From assembly GCA_024336345.1 (NCBI GenBank), contig JANFOG010000001.1:2790001-2854000 (forward strand): a stretch of 64,000 nucleotides of DNA, given 5' to 3'. The DNA comes from Mariannaea sp. PMI_226 (taxonomy: Eukaryota; Ascomycota; Sordariomycetes; Hypocreales; Nectriaceae). Below the pieces are notes generated by a model. The model was not told the DNA's origin, did no database searches, and saw only the letters and a list, made by a program, of their open reading frames with translations. The number at the start of each line of letters is the position of its first letter. Position 1 is the first letter of the stretch. The position numbers and the translations under genes were made by a program. This document shows positions 10,202 to 21,496 of the stretch, one piece after another.

Positions 10202-13200
10202 TCACTTCCTCCCTCTTGCAATCAACCTTGCGTGTAGTTCAACCATGATGTCGCTCCATTCCTCATCCATCTCTCCAATCTCCTTGCCTATCCTCGTTGC
10301 CAGGAACTCCCCAACCTTGGCAACGTTAAAGTGCTCTCCATATACCACCTTAGCCTCTGTCTCTATCGATACTCCAAGGCCATCAGGTTCACTGTGTCCA
10401 TGGAGATGAAGCGTAGCCTCAACTTTGGTCTCAAGAGGAACCAACAGCAGGGACGTTGTCACCGCCACGCTGGACTCAGATGTCTTCCTGACAACTGTCG
10501 GAAATGTAGCGTTGAGACGGGTGATCCAAGCTGACACCTGGTTGGCTTTGTCCCAGGCGGCCGCTACCGTGTGAAGGACCTGAGAGGTTTCTGTCCTGCT
10601 CTGAGGCAGAGCATGAACATGTTCCCGAATACACTCTAGGAAAAACTCCCGTTCGGCTGACCTGGGCAACGGGTCTCGGTCTCTCGTGTCAGCGATATAC
10701 CAGAGTTCAATTTTGGAGTTTGGTCCCCGTTTCTTGAAAGATGCCATGTCAAACATAATCTCAACCTCTCGCCGATAGGCCATGGACAGCATCGTGCCAG
10801 AAGTTCCCATCACGGACCACCCGTGCTTTTTCTCGATGGCTTCGGCGCGAGCTATAGAGTCATTGTCAGCTAGGAATCCTCAAGTGAGGTTCTACCTCAA
10901 TTAAACCCAACGTACCTTTGAGAGCATTAACCTCTGTGCTGGTCCAGCCACGACATTCCTCACGAATCTTCTCTGACTCATTGATATCTTCAATATATTG
11001 TTTCTTCTGGGCAGTTAGAGATTCCACATCAGCATCCCATGTGTCACACTCCTCGCGAAGTCGCGCAATGAGCTTCTTCTTATGCTCAATGTCGTTGTCC
11101 AGAAAAGAAAGCTCTTCGCGTGCGGCCTCAAGTTCGGAGGGGTCGCAATCAGCGAGTTCTCGTTCAATCTCTTCAAGGTTGGAGCTTTCCTCTGCAAGTG
11201 AGTCGTAGCGGGCCTGAAGAGCCGGCATTACTGAGCCAAGAAGGGTCTCCTGCTGCTGGAGAAGTTCTTTGTCGGCCTCCATTCCCTCATCGATTCGCAA
11301 GAGACCTTCTTTCAATCCATCTTGCAGTTTCATACGCCACTCGTACCACATCGCCTTACTCAGAAGCCTGGCGTGGGTCTTGACATTCTTGAACTGATTG
11401 TCCATAAGTGCTTTGACCTCGGGCGTGGCGGCCATGTACTCTCGGAATAAAGGCGGGTTCTCTTCAAAGGTGTCTGTCTCAATTTCTTCGACCATCCGTC
11501 GGCCCTCGGAAATGTACTTCTTCAGCTCTCGGCAAGAATGCTGGTACAGCTCCAACATAGGCACAGTACAAGCACCAGCAACAACGCATCGTTCGAGGGA
11601 CATTGCTTCTTCATCATCTGCGTTCAACCCACCAGGCAACGCTCCGGCGACTGTTTGGCGGCGCTTAGTAGTCGTAAGCTCCATAAAGCGAATGGAAGTC
11701 ATGTTCAAGAACTCCTGAAGATGTATTCGCTCCTCGTCGGCGATATTCTCTAGCTGATCGGCATCTTTTATAGTGGTATCAGTCAAATTGAGTGAGTGGC
11801 CAATGGAATCATCTTCAACGTCCTTGAAACGACCATGATCTTTAGGTGTAGTTGCCGGGCTTGGTCTTGTGGGTGATGAGAGGGTCGTTGGCGTGGAGCT
11901 GCTGCCATTTGGCTTGAGACTCAATCGGAAAGACTTCGTCAGGCGGCCAGTAGTCTCAGCCTTGTATGGTGGTTGCTGCAACTTGACGTTCTTGACGGGG
12001 CTGCTCTGGTGACCCTTCAGCCTTTTTACTCCATCATTTTCCTCCTCCTCCTCATCTGAATCCAGTTCGTTCGGCCTCTTGCCAAGTAAGCCTCTTGCAC
12101 TACCAACATGAAGACTCTTGCGACCTCTTAGGGGGTTTCGCTTTGGGCTTAAGCTGTCGATCATCTCCCTAAGACTGAGAGTAGCTTCCCTGTCTTCCTG
12201 CGAGCCATCGGTTTCACGTTCCATTATTTTGCGCCGGTTTTCTTTGTCGTCCTCTGCTTGCCGTTCTCTATCCACCTCGAGAGCGAGTTGCTTAGGGTCT
12301 TGGAATGAGACGCCCTTCTTTCCGGGAAGGAATTCGCTCGCCACATCTCCGATAGAACCTCTTCGGTCAATTAAAGCCGCAATTTGTGGTGATCCAAGAC
12401 CAGCTCGATCAGCACCTAGACCAGATAATCTACGTCCTTGGGGAGTCAAAACCACAGTTGGTGTTCTATTTCCAGCAGAGGTGTGGCCCTGGAAGAGCTT
12501 GCTTCTCGGTACTGACTTGACTGGCGACGGCGTTCGCGAATTAGATTTGGCAGGGGACGATCTCTTTGGGGAGGCGGAGCGAGAATTCCGCACAGATGCT
12601 CTGGGAGTTGGCGCATTCGAAGAGGCCGGCTCTGCTCGGGGCGTCAAGGCTTTGACTGGGCTGGGAGTTTTAGATTTCCGGGATACTGATTGTGGTCTTG
12701 ACGGATATTTTGTGGGCGAAGGAGTTCTGAGAGGTGATGAGGATGGAGGAGCAACGCTCCGTCGCAAGCCTTTCCCGTGAAAAGCTGACAACCCAGGGCT
12801 GATGAGTTCAGGCGTTTGTTCCTTTGCCGGCATTGTGGCTGGCTGCTTATCTGGTGAGGGCGGGATAACTGTAGCAGTCACTGTCTCGGCATGGTTGTCT
12901 GGCAAGTCAACCTCCTGCTCCATGATCTGCTTTCCAATATTCCGAGAGCCATTGACAACATTATTAATGATCCCGCCAATGGCCATCGTCATATCCATGC
13001 CCATCGTGGCATCGGCCTCGTCATCTTCGTTTTCGTCTTGCCTCTCCTCGCCATGAGGTTCTGGGGCAGACAGGATCCGACCAACACCTACGGTCATGTC
13101 CATATCCATGTCCATGGCTGTCTCATCCGCCTCCCAAGACTTGTTCACAGTTCTTCGTCGAGCTGGTGCAATGCTTTTCCTCTTTTTCTGAGACAATACG

Positions 13201-14697
13201 CCACCCATTACTGTGGTCAATTCCATGGACATGTCCTCGTTGCTATCTGATTCTTCCTCCTCTTCCTCTTCCTCAAGCATCGGCCGTTGGATCCCACCAA
13301 TGGCGGTGGTGAATTCCATCGTTGCTTCTTCCATTGGAGCATCGTCATCTTCATCCTCATCTTCCTCTGGCTGTGTCTTGTATTCGGTTTTCTGCCCTGA
13401 TAATTGGAGTTGGGGGACAATTCCACCTATCGCTCGGGTCACCTCCATGGACATGTCGTCTTCTTGTTCGATGTCATGGTTAACAGCAGCCTTAATAATA
13501 CCACCAACGGCTCGAGTTATGTCCATGTCCATGTCCATGTCCATTTCGGTCTCAGTTTCACCGCCACCAAACTTTTGTTGAGGTTCAGTTTGTGAGAGGG
13601 TAGGCCTGCTTTCTTGATTTTGGGGAACGACATCCTGTTTGTTTCCTTGGCTACCTCCCCACCCAAAAGATGGAATAAATTCCTCTCCATCATCAAGGTC
13701 TTCATCGCCGCTGTCCTCCCCTAGGCGCTGAGTTCCGGCTCGCCTTGCAGCCAGCCTAAGCGCCTCATCAAGGGAGGAAGATTCCTCATCATCAATTGAT
13801 CGGTCTGACGCGGCTGTGGTGCCGGTTACTTCATCAATGGTCATCATAGTCCCATCATCCGAATCACTGTTTGAATCCTCGTCGTCCTCAACATCGTTGA
13901 CTTCTTCCACGGCATCTGCCGGTTCGGAGTCGTCACTATAAACGGAAGAGGCAATGGTATCATCCTCAGAGTCGCGAAAATTAAGAGGCGGGAGACCCGA
14001 ACCTCTCCGTTGTTTGCTTTGGTATTCTTCGTTCTCGTCTGCCCCGCTTTGTGACTGCCGCCGGTTGGAGTTTTGTCTTGTCGCATCCCTGGCAGTCGGA
14101 TCTTGCATGTATTCGATTTCATGAAAGGTATGAAGTGTTGCCTCGGCGGCAAATGAGACTCGACGGTTGGCCAGAGACTTCCGGCGTGCATCGCGACGCT
14201 CACGCTCTTCTCGTTCTCTTGATGCTGCCTGCTGCTCCTCCTCTGTTCGAAGCGCAATCTTCGATCCATTGGGTTCTCCGCCCTTTTTATGTGACACAGC
14301 ACTGCTATCAGTAGGTGTGCCCAAGTCAATCAGTTCTGGCTCCTTTGGTTTCAATGGCGGAATTTCAGGAAGCGTCGAAATAGTTGGTTTGAGAATTGAG
14401 CGCGGGGGTTTGGGAGGAACTGCGAGGGACTTGCTGGGGTCAGAAACTATCGCAGATGTTTGGGATATTTGTTTGTCTTACTGAGCGGCGATTACCGCTT
14501 CCTTGCCTGAGAGCGTCTAAACCCCCGGGGCCTAGACTCTTGCTCCGTGACTTCTTGCGACTGGCCTCCAACATGCTAGCAACATCGACGGTCGCATTCT
14601 CTCTGTCCGTTGTCCTTCGAATATCTGTGTGTGAACTAATGGATTTTCGCACACGCCGCGTAGCAGGAAGCGTGGATTCTGCTGAAGGCGCCATCAT
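10202..14697 (-). CDS. spc7: Kinetochore scaffold Spc7 (KNL1 family)
   Basis: Exons 14482-14697, 10916-14429 and 10202-10851 give 1459 residues. Introns are 52 and 64 bases; the first join creates the PP1-docking motif SILK (residues 83-86), and a second docking motif RVSF lies at about 162-165. Between about residues 368 and 559 are six MELT-like repeats (MDMDMDMDITRAVGGI, MSMEVTRAIGGI, ATMEFTTAIGGI, MSMELTTVMGGV, MDMDMTVGVGRI, MGMDMTMAIGGI), the phospho-sites that recruit Bub3-Bub1 in this family. The C-terminal third holds the Spc7 domain (FLNMTSIRFMELTTTKRRQT), a long coiled coil, and an RWD-like end (GWSVMGTSGTMLSMAYR onward) that binds the Mis12 complex in homologues. The start is the first of two adjacent ATGs. 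It is divergent from rps11 across 466 bases. Confidence 0.93.
12955..13565 (-). repeat. MELT-like repeat region of spc7
   Basis: Six related blocks are spaced by 30-50 codons. Each has Met/Asp or Met/Glu alternation, a Thr, then AIGGI/AVGGI/VMGGV. On the plus strand they appear as repeated CCATGTCCATGTCCAT-type words. Blocks 1, 5 and 6 have expanded MD-dipeptide runs, which suggests codon-level slippage. Confidence 0.85.
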
Positions 14698-15163
14698 GTA
14701 TGTGAAGGCGTCGATTATATTTGTCGTGACAGATCCAGCTCCCCACGCGCCGATAAAGTGGTCGTGGTGGGTTGTATATGCTGTATAATCGCGACCCCAT
14801 CACTTGTTTGTTTACTTTGGCCGCCAGCAACAGGGTCTGGACCCACTTTGCCAAGCTTGATGTCACTCATCGAAGGTCTGTGCTCAACGCCCATCCACGT
14901 GACCATAATTCGATACCAATTATCACGTGACTCTTTGGTCCACCATTGTTCCACCACCCAATCAAGCCCCTCGGCTATACAGCCAATCCAAATTTTGCAA
15001 GCCCTAAGGCTGGAAAAGTGCACGTAAAAAAAAAGTGTGGGATTTGCCCTACTTCTCCATCTGCGCAAAACTGCCCTCGTTCCTAGCCAATCTCAACCTC
15101 GCCTCACCCACTCACCAAGACAGCCATCTCGCTACGGTTCCTGCTCGAGAAGGATAATTCAAG
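14698..15163. promoter_or_regulatory. Shared promoter region of spc7 and rps11
   Basis: These 466 bases separate two head-to-head genes. Towards rps11 the leader becomes CT-rich with TTCTCC/CTCGTTCC pyrimidine blocks (about 15050-15120), as expected for a ribosomal protein gene. No defined factor site is claimed. Confidence 0.55.
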
Positions 15164-15984
15164 ATGTCAGTCTCGCCCGATCGATATACGATATTCAAAC
15201 AATCGCGTCGCTAACCTTTGTTCAGGGCGACCGAGTTGACCGTCCAGTCGGAGCGCGCTTTCCAGAAGCAGCCTCACATCTTCCAGAACTCGAAGATCCG
15301 AACCAAGAGCACCCGACCAGGCAAGGGTGGCCGACGATGGTACAAGGATGTTGGTCTGGGTTTCCGAACCCCCAAGACCGCCATTGAGGGCAGCTACATC
15401 GGTACGTGCGAAAGAGTTCGAACTGCATTTTAATCGACAAATTTCGAGGCGAACTAGTTTGGGAAGGCCGGGACCACCACAAGATAAAGACGTTTTGATT
15501 TGTGCTGGGATATCACGACGGGGGGAAAGGAGTCCAGAGGACGCAGCACATTGGGGATCAGGCATATCACATGATGACCATGAATTTGTTGCTGACCAAA
15601 ATTGCTTTACAGACAAGAAGTGCCCCTTCACCGGTCTCGTCTCCATCCGTGGTCGTATCCTGAACGGTACCGTTGTTTCCACCAAGATGCACCGAACCGT
15701 CATCATCCGAAGAGAGTACCTCCACTACATCCCCAAGTACTCCCGTTACGAGAAGCGCCACAAGAACCTCGCCGCCCACGTCTCCCCCGCTTTCCGTGTT
15801 GAGGAGGGTGACACCGTTACTGTTGGCCAGTGCCGTCCCCTCTCCAAGACTGTACGTCCGATCCCGCGAATATCCAGTAACAAAAGAAAGAAACAAGAAC
15901 TAATGTGTACACTAGGTCCGCTTCAACGTCCTGCGCGTGCTGCCCCGAACTGGCAAGGCGGTCAAGAAGTTCAGCAAGTTCTAA
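15164..15984 (+). CDS. rps11: 40S ribosomal protein S11 (uS17)
   Basis: Exons 15164-15165, 15226-15401, 15613-15851 and 15916-15984 give 161 residues, the usual fungal length. The first intron (60 bases, GTCAGT...TTCAG) splits the start codon: AT is in exon 1 and G in exon 2, after which [17 protein letters not shown] follows directly. Hallmarks are [58 protein letters not shown] and the basic end [10 protein letters not shown]. The protein is a core component of the small ribosomal subunit that binds 18S rRNA. Introns are 60, 211 and 64 bases; the second is unusually long for this window. Codons are strongly biased to C-ending forms in exons 2-4, as for highly expressed fungal genes. Confidence 0.96.
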
Positions 15985-16712
15985 ATTGGGCTCCTTTCTG
16001 GCATTTTTGGCGTGATAAGCATCAGGGGAAATGGGACATTTCTGCTGAAGGGTCGGGCACCGGAAGTTGCTTTGCAAATGATTGTGCTATAGATGCAATC
16101 GCAAATAAAAGGATTCACGAAGACAATTCAACTGGGGTTCATGGAATCGTTGGGGCGTGATGTGGCTTGGGAAAAGGTCTCCAGGGTCTGAAGATTATGT
16201 TCTTGTCATTGACCGTCCGTGGCCCTGAACAATGGCCTTTTTACCAGTGATGACTCTCTTGTGACAATATTACTGACAGTTCTTTGGACTGGAAATCATG
16301 AATTGATGAGCACGGATCCCAAATATGTCCGAGTACAACTGGTGTAGTTCAAAAATGAAGTCTGGTCATTTTTTAATTGGTTCAAGGCTCGGTGGCATTG
16401 GGTCAATATTGGTAGATCGTGTCACGGGTGTGAATAACTCAAAACTTGAAATTCATTATCCATTTGCTTATTTATCCTTGTTGTCTTCCCTTAACTCTAT
16501 GACCGTGTTTATGTGAAATGTGAAGCATCCAGAGATATTTAGTTACACAGTGCGGATCACAGTCTTGGCTCCGTGTAAACACTTACCAACTCACTGGTCT
16601 TGGGCATCGCGAAGTTCTCTGCGCCAAAATCGTACCTGAGTGCCCGCAGTCTCCCATTTGCACTTCACCTCCCGTCTTCAGATCGACCTCGTAACAGCAT
16701 CGATTCGTCGCA
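15985..16712. other. Intergenic between rps11 and the CX9C gene
   Basis: About 0.73 kb holding the rps11 3' UTR and the promoter of the next gene. It is AT-rich around 16240-16550. No gene or RNA is recognised. Confidence 0.5.
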
Positions 16713-17711
16713 ATGGGTTGGATATCTTCTATTCTAGGTACCGATAAATCGGACGACCCCCTTGGAAAGCTCGATCCCAAGCTCCGCGAATTTCTTGAAA
16801 AAGAATCCCCAGTCAAATATACGCCTACCGAGCCCGCGACATTCACGACCCCTCCACACTCCCAGACACAAAGCAATACCAACACCTCGCCAGCAGCTTC
16901 AGAACAACAGGGATCCAGCGTGGTGCCTCGGCAAAGTCTGTACCAGGATGGTCGATACGCTGACCTCTGGAAAACCTACCGACCATTAGCTGACATCGAA
17001 GCCGAGACAGCGAGCGATCATGACAAGTTAATGAGTGTCTTGGAGAGTTTCAAAGCACGAAAGGAGGCTATTGCAAAGGCCGCGTTAGAAAATTGCTCCG
17101 AGCTTCAAGAGGAATGGATAAACTGCATGAAGCATGGCAGCTGGGAGGATCAATTACAAATGTGCCGTCATCAGGTGCGAAGATTTGAGAAGTGCTATAC
17201 GATGCAGTCTGTAAGTCCAATTGTCTTATATTTGCAGCATGAAATAAAATCTAGATCGGTCGCTAAACTATTGTCGTAGCGATTTCTTCGCGCGCTTGGC
17301 TACGGATCAGTACCTGGAAGGTCGATGGTGGTAGAGGAGGACATCCAGATGCACGCCGATGCGCTCTATGGACGACTTGTTGACCACGAGGCTGCTGTTG
17401 AGAAGGCCAAGGCAGAGGGACTTCCGATCCCAGTTTTCGAGCCGGCCGTGCCCAAGACAAAGCCCAACATGGTGATCCCTCGGGAGGAGCTGCAGCAGCA
17501 GTGGAAGGAACAACTAGAGAAGCTACCAGAGGAGGAGCGTGCATTGGAAGAAGCCGCCCTGCGGGGAGATCTACAGGCCAAATCCGAGGTGGCTGACAAG
17601 GTGCAGCAAATATGGGATACGCAAAAGGAGGAACGAAAGAAGAGACAGGCAGAGGGCAACTCAACATTTGGGGACTATGTTTCGTCCCTGTTCGGGAAAG
17701 GTGGAAAGTAA
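16713..17711 (+). CDS. Twin CX9C (CHCH-like) protein
   Basis: Exons 16713-17210 and 17280-17711 with a 69-base intron (GTAAGT donor, CGTAG acceptor, phase 0) give 309 residues. Cysteines at 128, 138, 151 and 161 form two CX9C motifs (NCSELQEEWINC and CRHQVRRFEKC) separated by 12 residues, the signature of proteins oxidised by Mia40 in the mitochondrial intermembrane space. Unlike the usual 8-15 kDa members, this one has a 120-residue polar N-terminal arm (starting MGWISSILG, Ser/Thr/Pro-rich) and a long charged helical C-terminal arm (REELQQQWKEQLEKLPEEER onward). The intron falls just after the second CX9C. A mitochondrial site is inferred from the motif only. The specific function is not known to me. 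Confidence 0.78.
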
Positions 17712-18385
17712 GAGAAACATGTGTTGCATGATTTGACCACGAGAAAATGTATGATTTTTGTTTTTGCACGGCATGAGGGCATACGGACGGTGCCATGCTA
17801 GCATTTCGGGGGCAACTGATCCTAGCAACAGGTTCATTGCCGTGTAACCTACCTATTGTATACAAGCTTTGGGATATTCCACTATAGAAAATGGGCAGCC
17901 TAGTTAACATGGGCCGGGCTTGAAATCAGTCAACGACTACTGAGTTCTTTTGTAGGTGTGATCTTTGTATGTTTTGATGTAGCCGCAGTTGGTAACCTAC
18001 AAACTGGTTGACTACACCATACCAGCGAATGACAGTATGTTGATTGGGACATGCTCTAAAATAAATTGAGATTCAATTCATGATTGACCTCTACAACGCA
18101 GCATTGTGACAGGTTGGGATCGAGGAGCGACGGAGGAAACCAACAATTGATACAAACCATTATATTTTTCGGCTTTATTTTATTTATGGTATCATGACCT
18201 ATTCTCTGCTCTCATCGTTGTTGTAATTCTATCCAGAGCCGGTCAACCTACCCTACAGAAAGGGAGCACGTAGAGTTTGGATACGATCCAAGTTAATGTA
18301 TGGGTGGGTAAACATCGACTGCTCATATACAAAAATATCCTCCCCTGCTTTCACATCAGCAACACGAGCTGCATTGGCAGTTATA
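17712..18385. other. Intergenic before the tRNA
   Basis: About 0.67 kb; 3' flank of the CX9C gene. No coding or RNA feature is recognised apart from the downstream tRNA. Confidence 0.5.
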
Positions 18386-18459
18386 GGTTCCGTGGTCTAG
18401 CTGGTTATGGCATCTCGTTAACACCGAGAAGGTCCCCGGTTCGAGCCCGGGCGGAATCA
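18386..18459 (+). tRNA. tRNA-Val (anticodon AAC)
   Basis: A 74-base cloverleaf without intron. The acceptor stem GGTTCCG pairs with CGGAATC (one G-T), the anticodon arm is TCTCG-TTAACAC-CGAGA with anticodon AAC, and the T arm contains the B-box GGTTCGAGCCC. The discriminator base is A. A T run follows immediately, as expected of an RNA polymerase III gene. AAC (inosine-modified to IAC) reads GTT, GTC and GTA codons. Confidence 0.95.
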
Positions 18460-18460
18460 C

Positions 18461-18469
18461 TTTTTTTTT
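18461..18469 (+). terminator. Pol III terminator of tRNA-Val
   Basis: Nine consecutive T residues begin two bases after the tRNA 3' end, the standard RNA polymerase III stop signal. Confidence 0.85.
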
Positions 18470-19470
18470 GTCCTGTGTAAGTCCAGTTAGCTACTTTTGG
18501 CGTTATGGGGCCCTACTGGTCATCCATCTTATTTTTGCTGGACACTGGCGAGTGCGTGCTACCGCAGATATGGGTGTAGCACAATGTACAGATTAGCACA
18601 GACTAGGGTTGGTGTCTCAGACGCACAGATGAAGATTCTACTCCTAGCCTCTTAGGCGGGAATCCCACACCTCGTGCGTTCGGTCCATGCAGCGACGGGC
18701 CGGGGCCAGAACGTGAATGGTCAATGTGAATCTCAACTCAGCTCCTGACACTCAGTTCCAATACCTATGCAGCTATCCTATTGCAGTTGGTGGCTTCAGT
18801 CTTCTGACTGGGTGTGCATAGACTTGACGCTGAAGTAGTTATGCACTGTACAAAAAGCAGTCCATCCCAAGACGAGCGACCAAGTTGGACCTGACGGAAA
18901 CAGGAATGGGCCAATCGACATTGATAAAACGAGATGAACAAAGAATTTCTTCTGCATGTGGGCTTTCAAAAGTCAATAGTTCAGTTGCAAGTTGTTCGCC
19001 AACTAGTTAGGTGACCAGGGGGGCAAGCTACCACCATTGGATGGGCCGCCTTATCTGTATGTACAGTACAATAATAAGTTAGCATCTAACCAAGTAGTTC
19101 ACAAAGAACATCATGTAGCGCAGTCGGTGTCCCAGCTTGCATGGTCCTTTCGTACAATTTCCCACACTTCTCTTCACTTAACCAGGGGCTCTTGTTCATG
19201 CAGATGACACTCTCACACCACAATTGAAACACCAAACATTAAACGGATCCTGTAGCAAATTTTATCATAGATGAACCAAAGAAAAAGAGATCGCCTGTGA
19301 ATCAGGTGGAGGTATCATTCCTATCGTCAAGGTTGTTCATGAATGCGACAAACTAACCCCTATATGATCTATTTCTTCAAAGCACAACCCAAAAGGTCAC
19401 TGTCCCCCAAATCCCAGAGTCTCAAGGCACCAAACACGATTGTCCTTGTCACCCGTAAACAACGAGGCGT
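18470..19470. other. Intergenic, nothing recognised
   Basis: About 1 kb between the tRNA and the small cysteine-rich gene. The part near 19300-19470 is probably 3' UTR of that gene. No open frame looks real. Confidence 0.5.
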
Positions 19471-19763
19471 TTAGCAGCAGCCCTCTTCGCAGGCGCAGAG
19501 ACCGCAGCAGATCTCGCAGCCAGCCTCCTCACCACCACGCATGGACATCTCGGGCTGGGGCTCAGCAGACTTTTGTTGTCGAATGGTGTTAGTAAAGCTT
19601 TCCTTTTAACATAAATGCATATTTAAGGCAGAGAAGAAAGGGCCATTGAGACGAAGTAAGGTATCTGGAAAGGGAGAAGTGTACGCACAGGCTGCTGGGA
19701 GACGATATCGATGTTGTCGGCAGCCATAGGGGCTTGCTGGGTGGGCTCCATGGAGGCAGGCAT
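19471..19763 (-). CDS. 57-residue cysteine-rich protein (CYSTM-like or metallothionein-like)
   Basis: Exons 19689-19763 and 19471-19569 join in phase 0 through a 119-base intron with a GTGCGT donor, a CTAAC branch site and an AAAAG acceptor. The protein starts MPASMEPTQQAP, is Gln/Pro-rich, and ends in AGCEICCGLCACEEGCC, with seven cysteines in the last 15 residues. The layout (short disordered head, terminal cysteine block) resembles fungal CYSTM-type tail proteins that associate with membranes, but the tail is not clearly hydrophobic, so a metal-binding peptide is equally possible. The gene is too short for most gene finders. The long 5' leader and intron give it a promoter-like flank of more than 1.5 kb. 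Confidence 0.75.
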
Positions 19764-21496
19764 GTTTATGAGTTTGATTTGAGTAGAGTGGGAGAGAAGA
19801 GAGAGAAGCAAAACCACAGCTGGTGTGAAAGTAAGGTTGTCTTTAAAGTTGCTTGCGTGTAAATGTACGGTGATAGTTCAGGGAAGGGGGATGACTGGAC
19901 TCAGGAGGGTCGGCACATTTTAAGTACACCACTACGGCCTAAGACACTCTGGAGTGGCTAGGTTCAAGAGGCCTCACAATTTCTCGGAAGCGGAAGGGGC
20001 GTCTCATCTCGGGCCTTGTGTCCCAGGGCGTGGAGGGGGATATGAAGTTATTGTCGCTGACGTATCGATGCCGTGCCGTGTTTGCCGTACAGCCCATGGA
20101 GTGGGAGGAACGTGCGGGCGGTGCGAGCCAGGGCCACTGGGAGAAGAGGGAAGAGCTGAGCAGGGCAAGCAGGCCAAACGAATCCAAGTGGCTGTACTCC
20201 GTATAGTGGTTTAAAAAAACAGGGCAGAAGAGGATAGGATGGACGGGGGATTGAGTGGAGGGGGGTGGAGGGGCATGACCCAAACTGACCAGCCTGGGTG
20301 AGATTTAGTCCAAGGAGGATTGTTAGTCAGTATGGAGAACGGTAAGTTACGAGTAGGAAACTCCTGAAGAGACCAAAAGGTCCCCTGACAACCAGCAAAA
20401 TGAAGGGTGCATCCGGGGTGGCCATCTATCAAGCTTTCGTAAAGTGTCTGTATGTCGTGAGCCGGGATCCGGCATCCCTTGAGACAACGCCGACTACGAC
20501 TGCGGTGCCGAACTTCCGGCGATCCACCCCACAAAGCTCCCGTCTTGGCTAAACCCGCTCTGACATGCATCGCCATTTGTCGAATAGCGGTACAGGTGTA
20601 CTGTATTTCCAGCCCGAATACCTAGAGGGAGTAGGGGGATGGACATGTACCGATATCTCGTACAGGGGTCTTCAAGTATGAAGTAGCTGTTGCCCATGTT
20701 TCAACGAATGAAGGGCTTCTCGGCTTTGGTTGGAAACAACGGGGACCACTGGCACTGAGCACACCCCCTCCCCCTTCTGCTCCCGTAATAAATATTCATT
20801 GAGAAGAAGATGGCTGGTTGATAAATAGTAAAAAAAAAATGAAAAATAAATAAATAAATAATAATCGTGCGTCAAGATTCGCTATCCAAGTAAAATGTAA
20901 AGGGTGAAACGAAGCGCCAAGACGATCGGAATTGGTGGATGAACCACAGGTCATCGCGTCAGAGAGCCCTTCTTGATGTCTTAATCTTGGAATCGCGTGT
21001 AGTAATGGGGAAGCAGATTGAGACGCTGCAACCCATTAAAATGATAAAGAAGCGTTCCGGTCCTTTGACTTTTGTCTGTTGCGCCCGTGTCTGTACGGCG
21101 TAAAAAAAAGTTTCGAATATCCGGCACGATATGCGCTCTACATAAATACGAAGTGATGTGCGTGGGCGCTTGATCGTCATCCTTTGTTGGCTAGTCAGGT
21201 CAGATACATCACACACACACATACGCACGTACATGTGCCCGCACCAAGACATCCCAGAACATAGCTGTTGCTGGCTATCAAAACGGCACCTCCAAGTCCA
21301 ACGACTTCCCTCCGAATGGGGGAAGGGGATTGGTTCACTAATGCCAGAATCACGGCAAGCAACTAGGACTGATGAGTGAAAGGGACCAGAGTGTTTGCCA
21401 GGAACAGTCCATTTTAGTATCCATGGATCGCCTGTTTCTGTTCTGTTCTTATCCTTTTTGTACCTAGCTTTAATATTTTTTCTTCTTTTTATAGGA
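19764..21496. other. Intergenic between small cysteine-rich gene and bud27
   Basis: About 1.7 kb. It contains an AT-rich patch (about 20810-20870, with AAATAAATAAATAATAA) and a short CA repeat near 21208-21220. Open frames such as the one at 20959-21561 on the minus strand overlap the end of bud27 in another frame or lack conserved motifs. No gene is called. Confidence 0.5.

Noticed and set aside
12118..12780. 220-codon plus-strand frame opposite spc7
   Set aside because: It is an antisense shadow of the Ser/Pro-rich part of spc7.
15571..15596. C/D-box-like words in the rps11 intron as a definite snoRNA
   Set aside because: The CTGA is most likely the intron branch site, only about 15 bases after the ATGATGA word, and no upstream C box with a terminal stem was found; kept only as a low-interest finding.
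15167..15706. 179-codon minus-strand frame over rps11
   Set aside because: It is an antisense shadow of rps11 exons and crosses a long intron.
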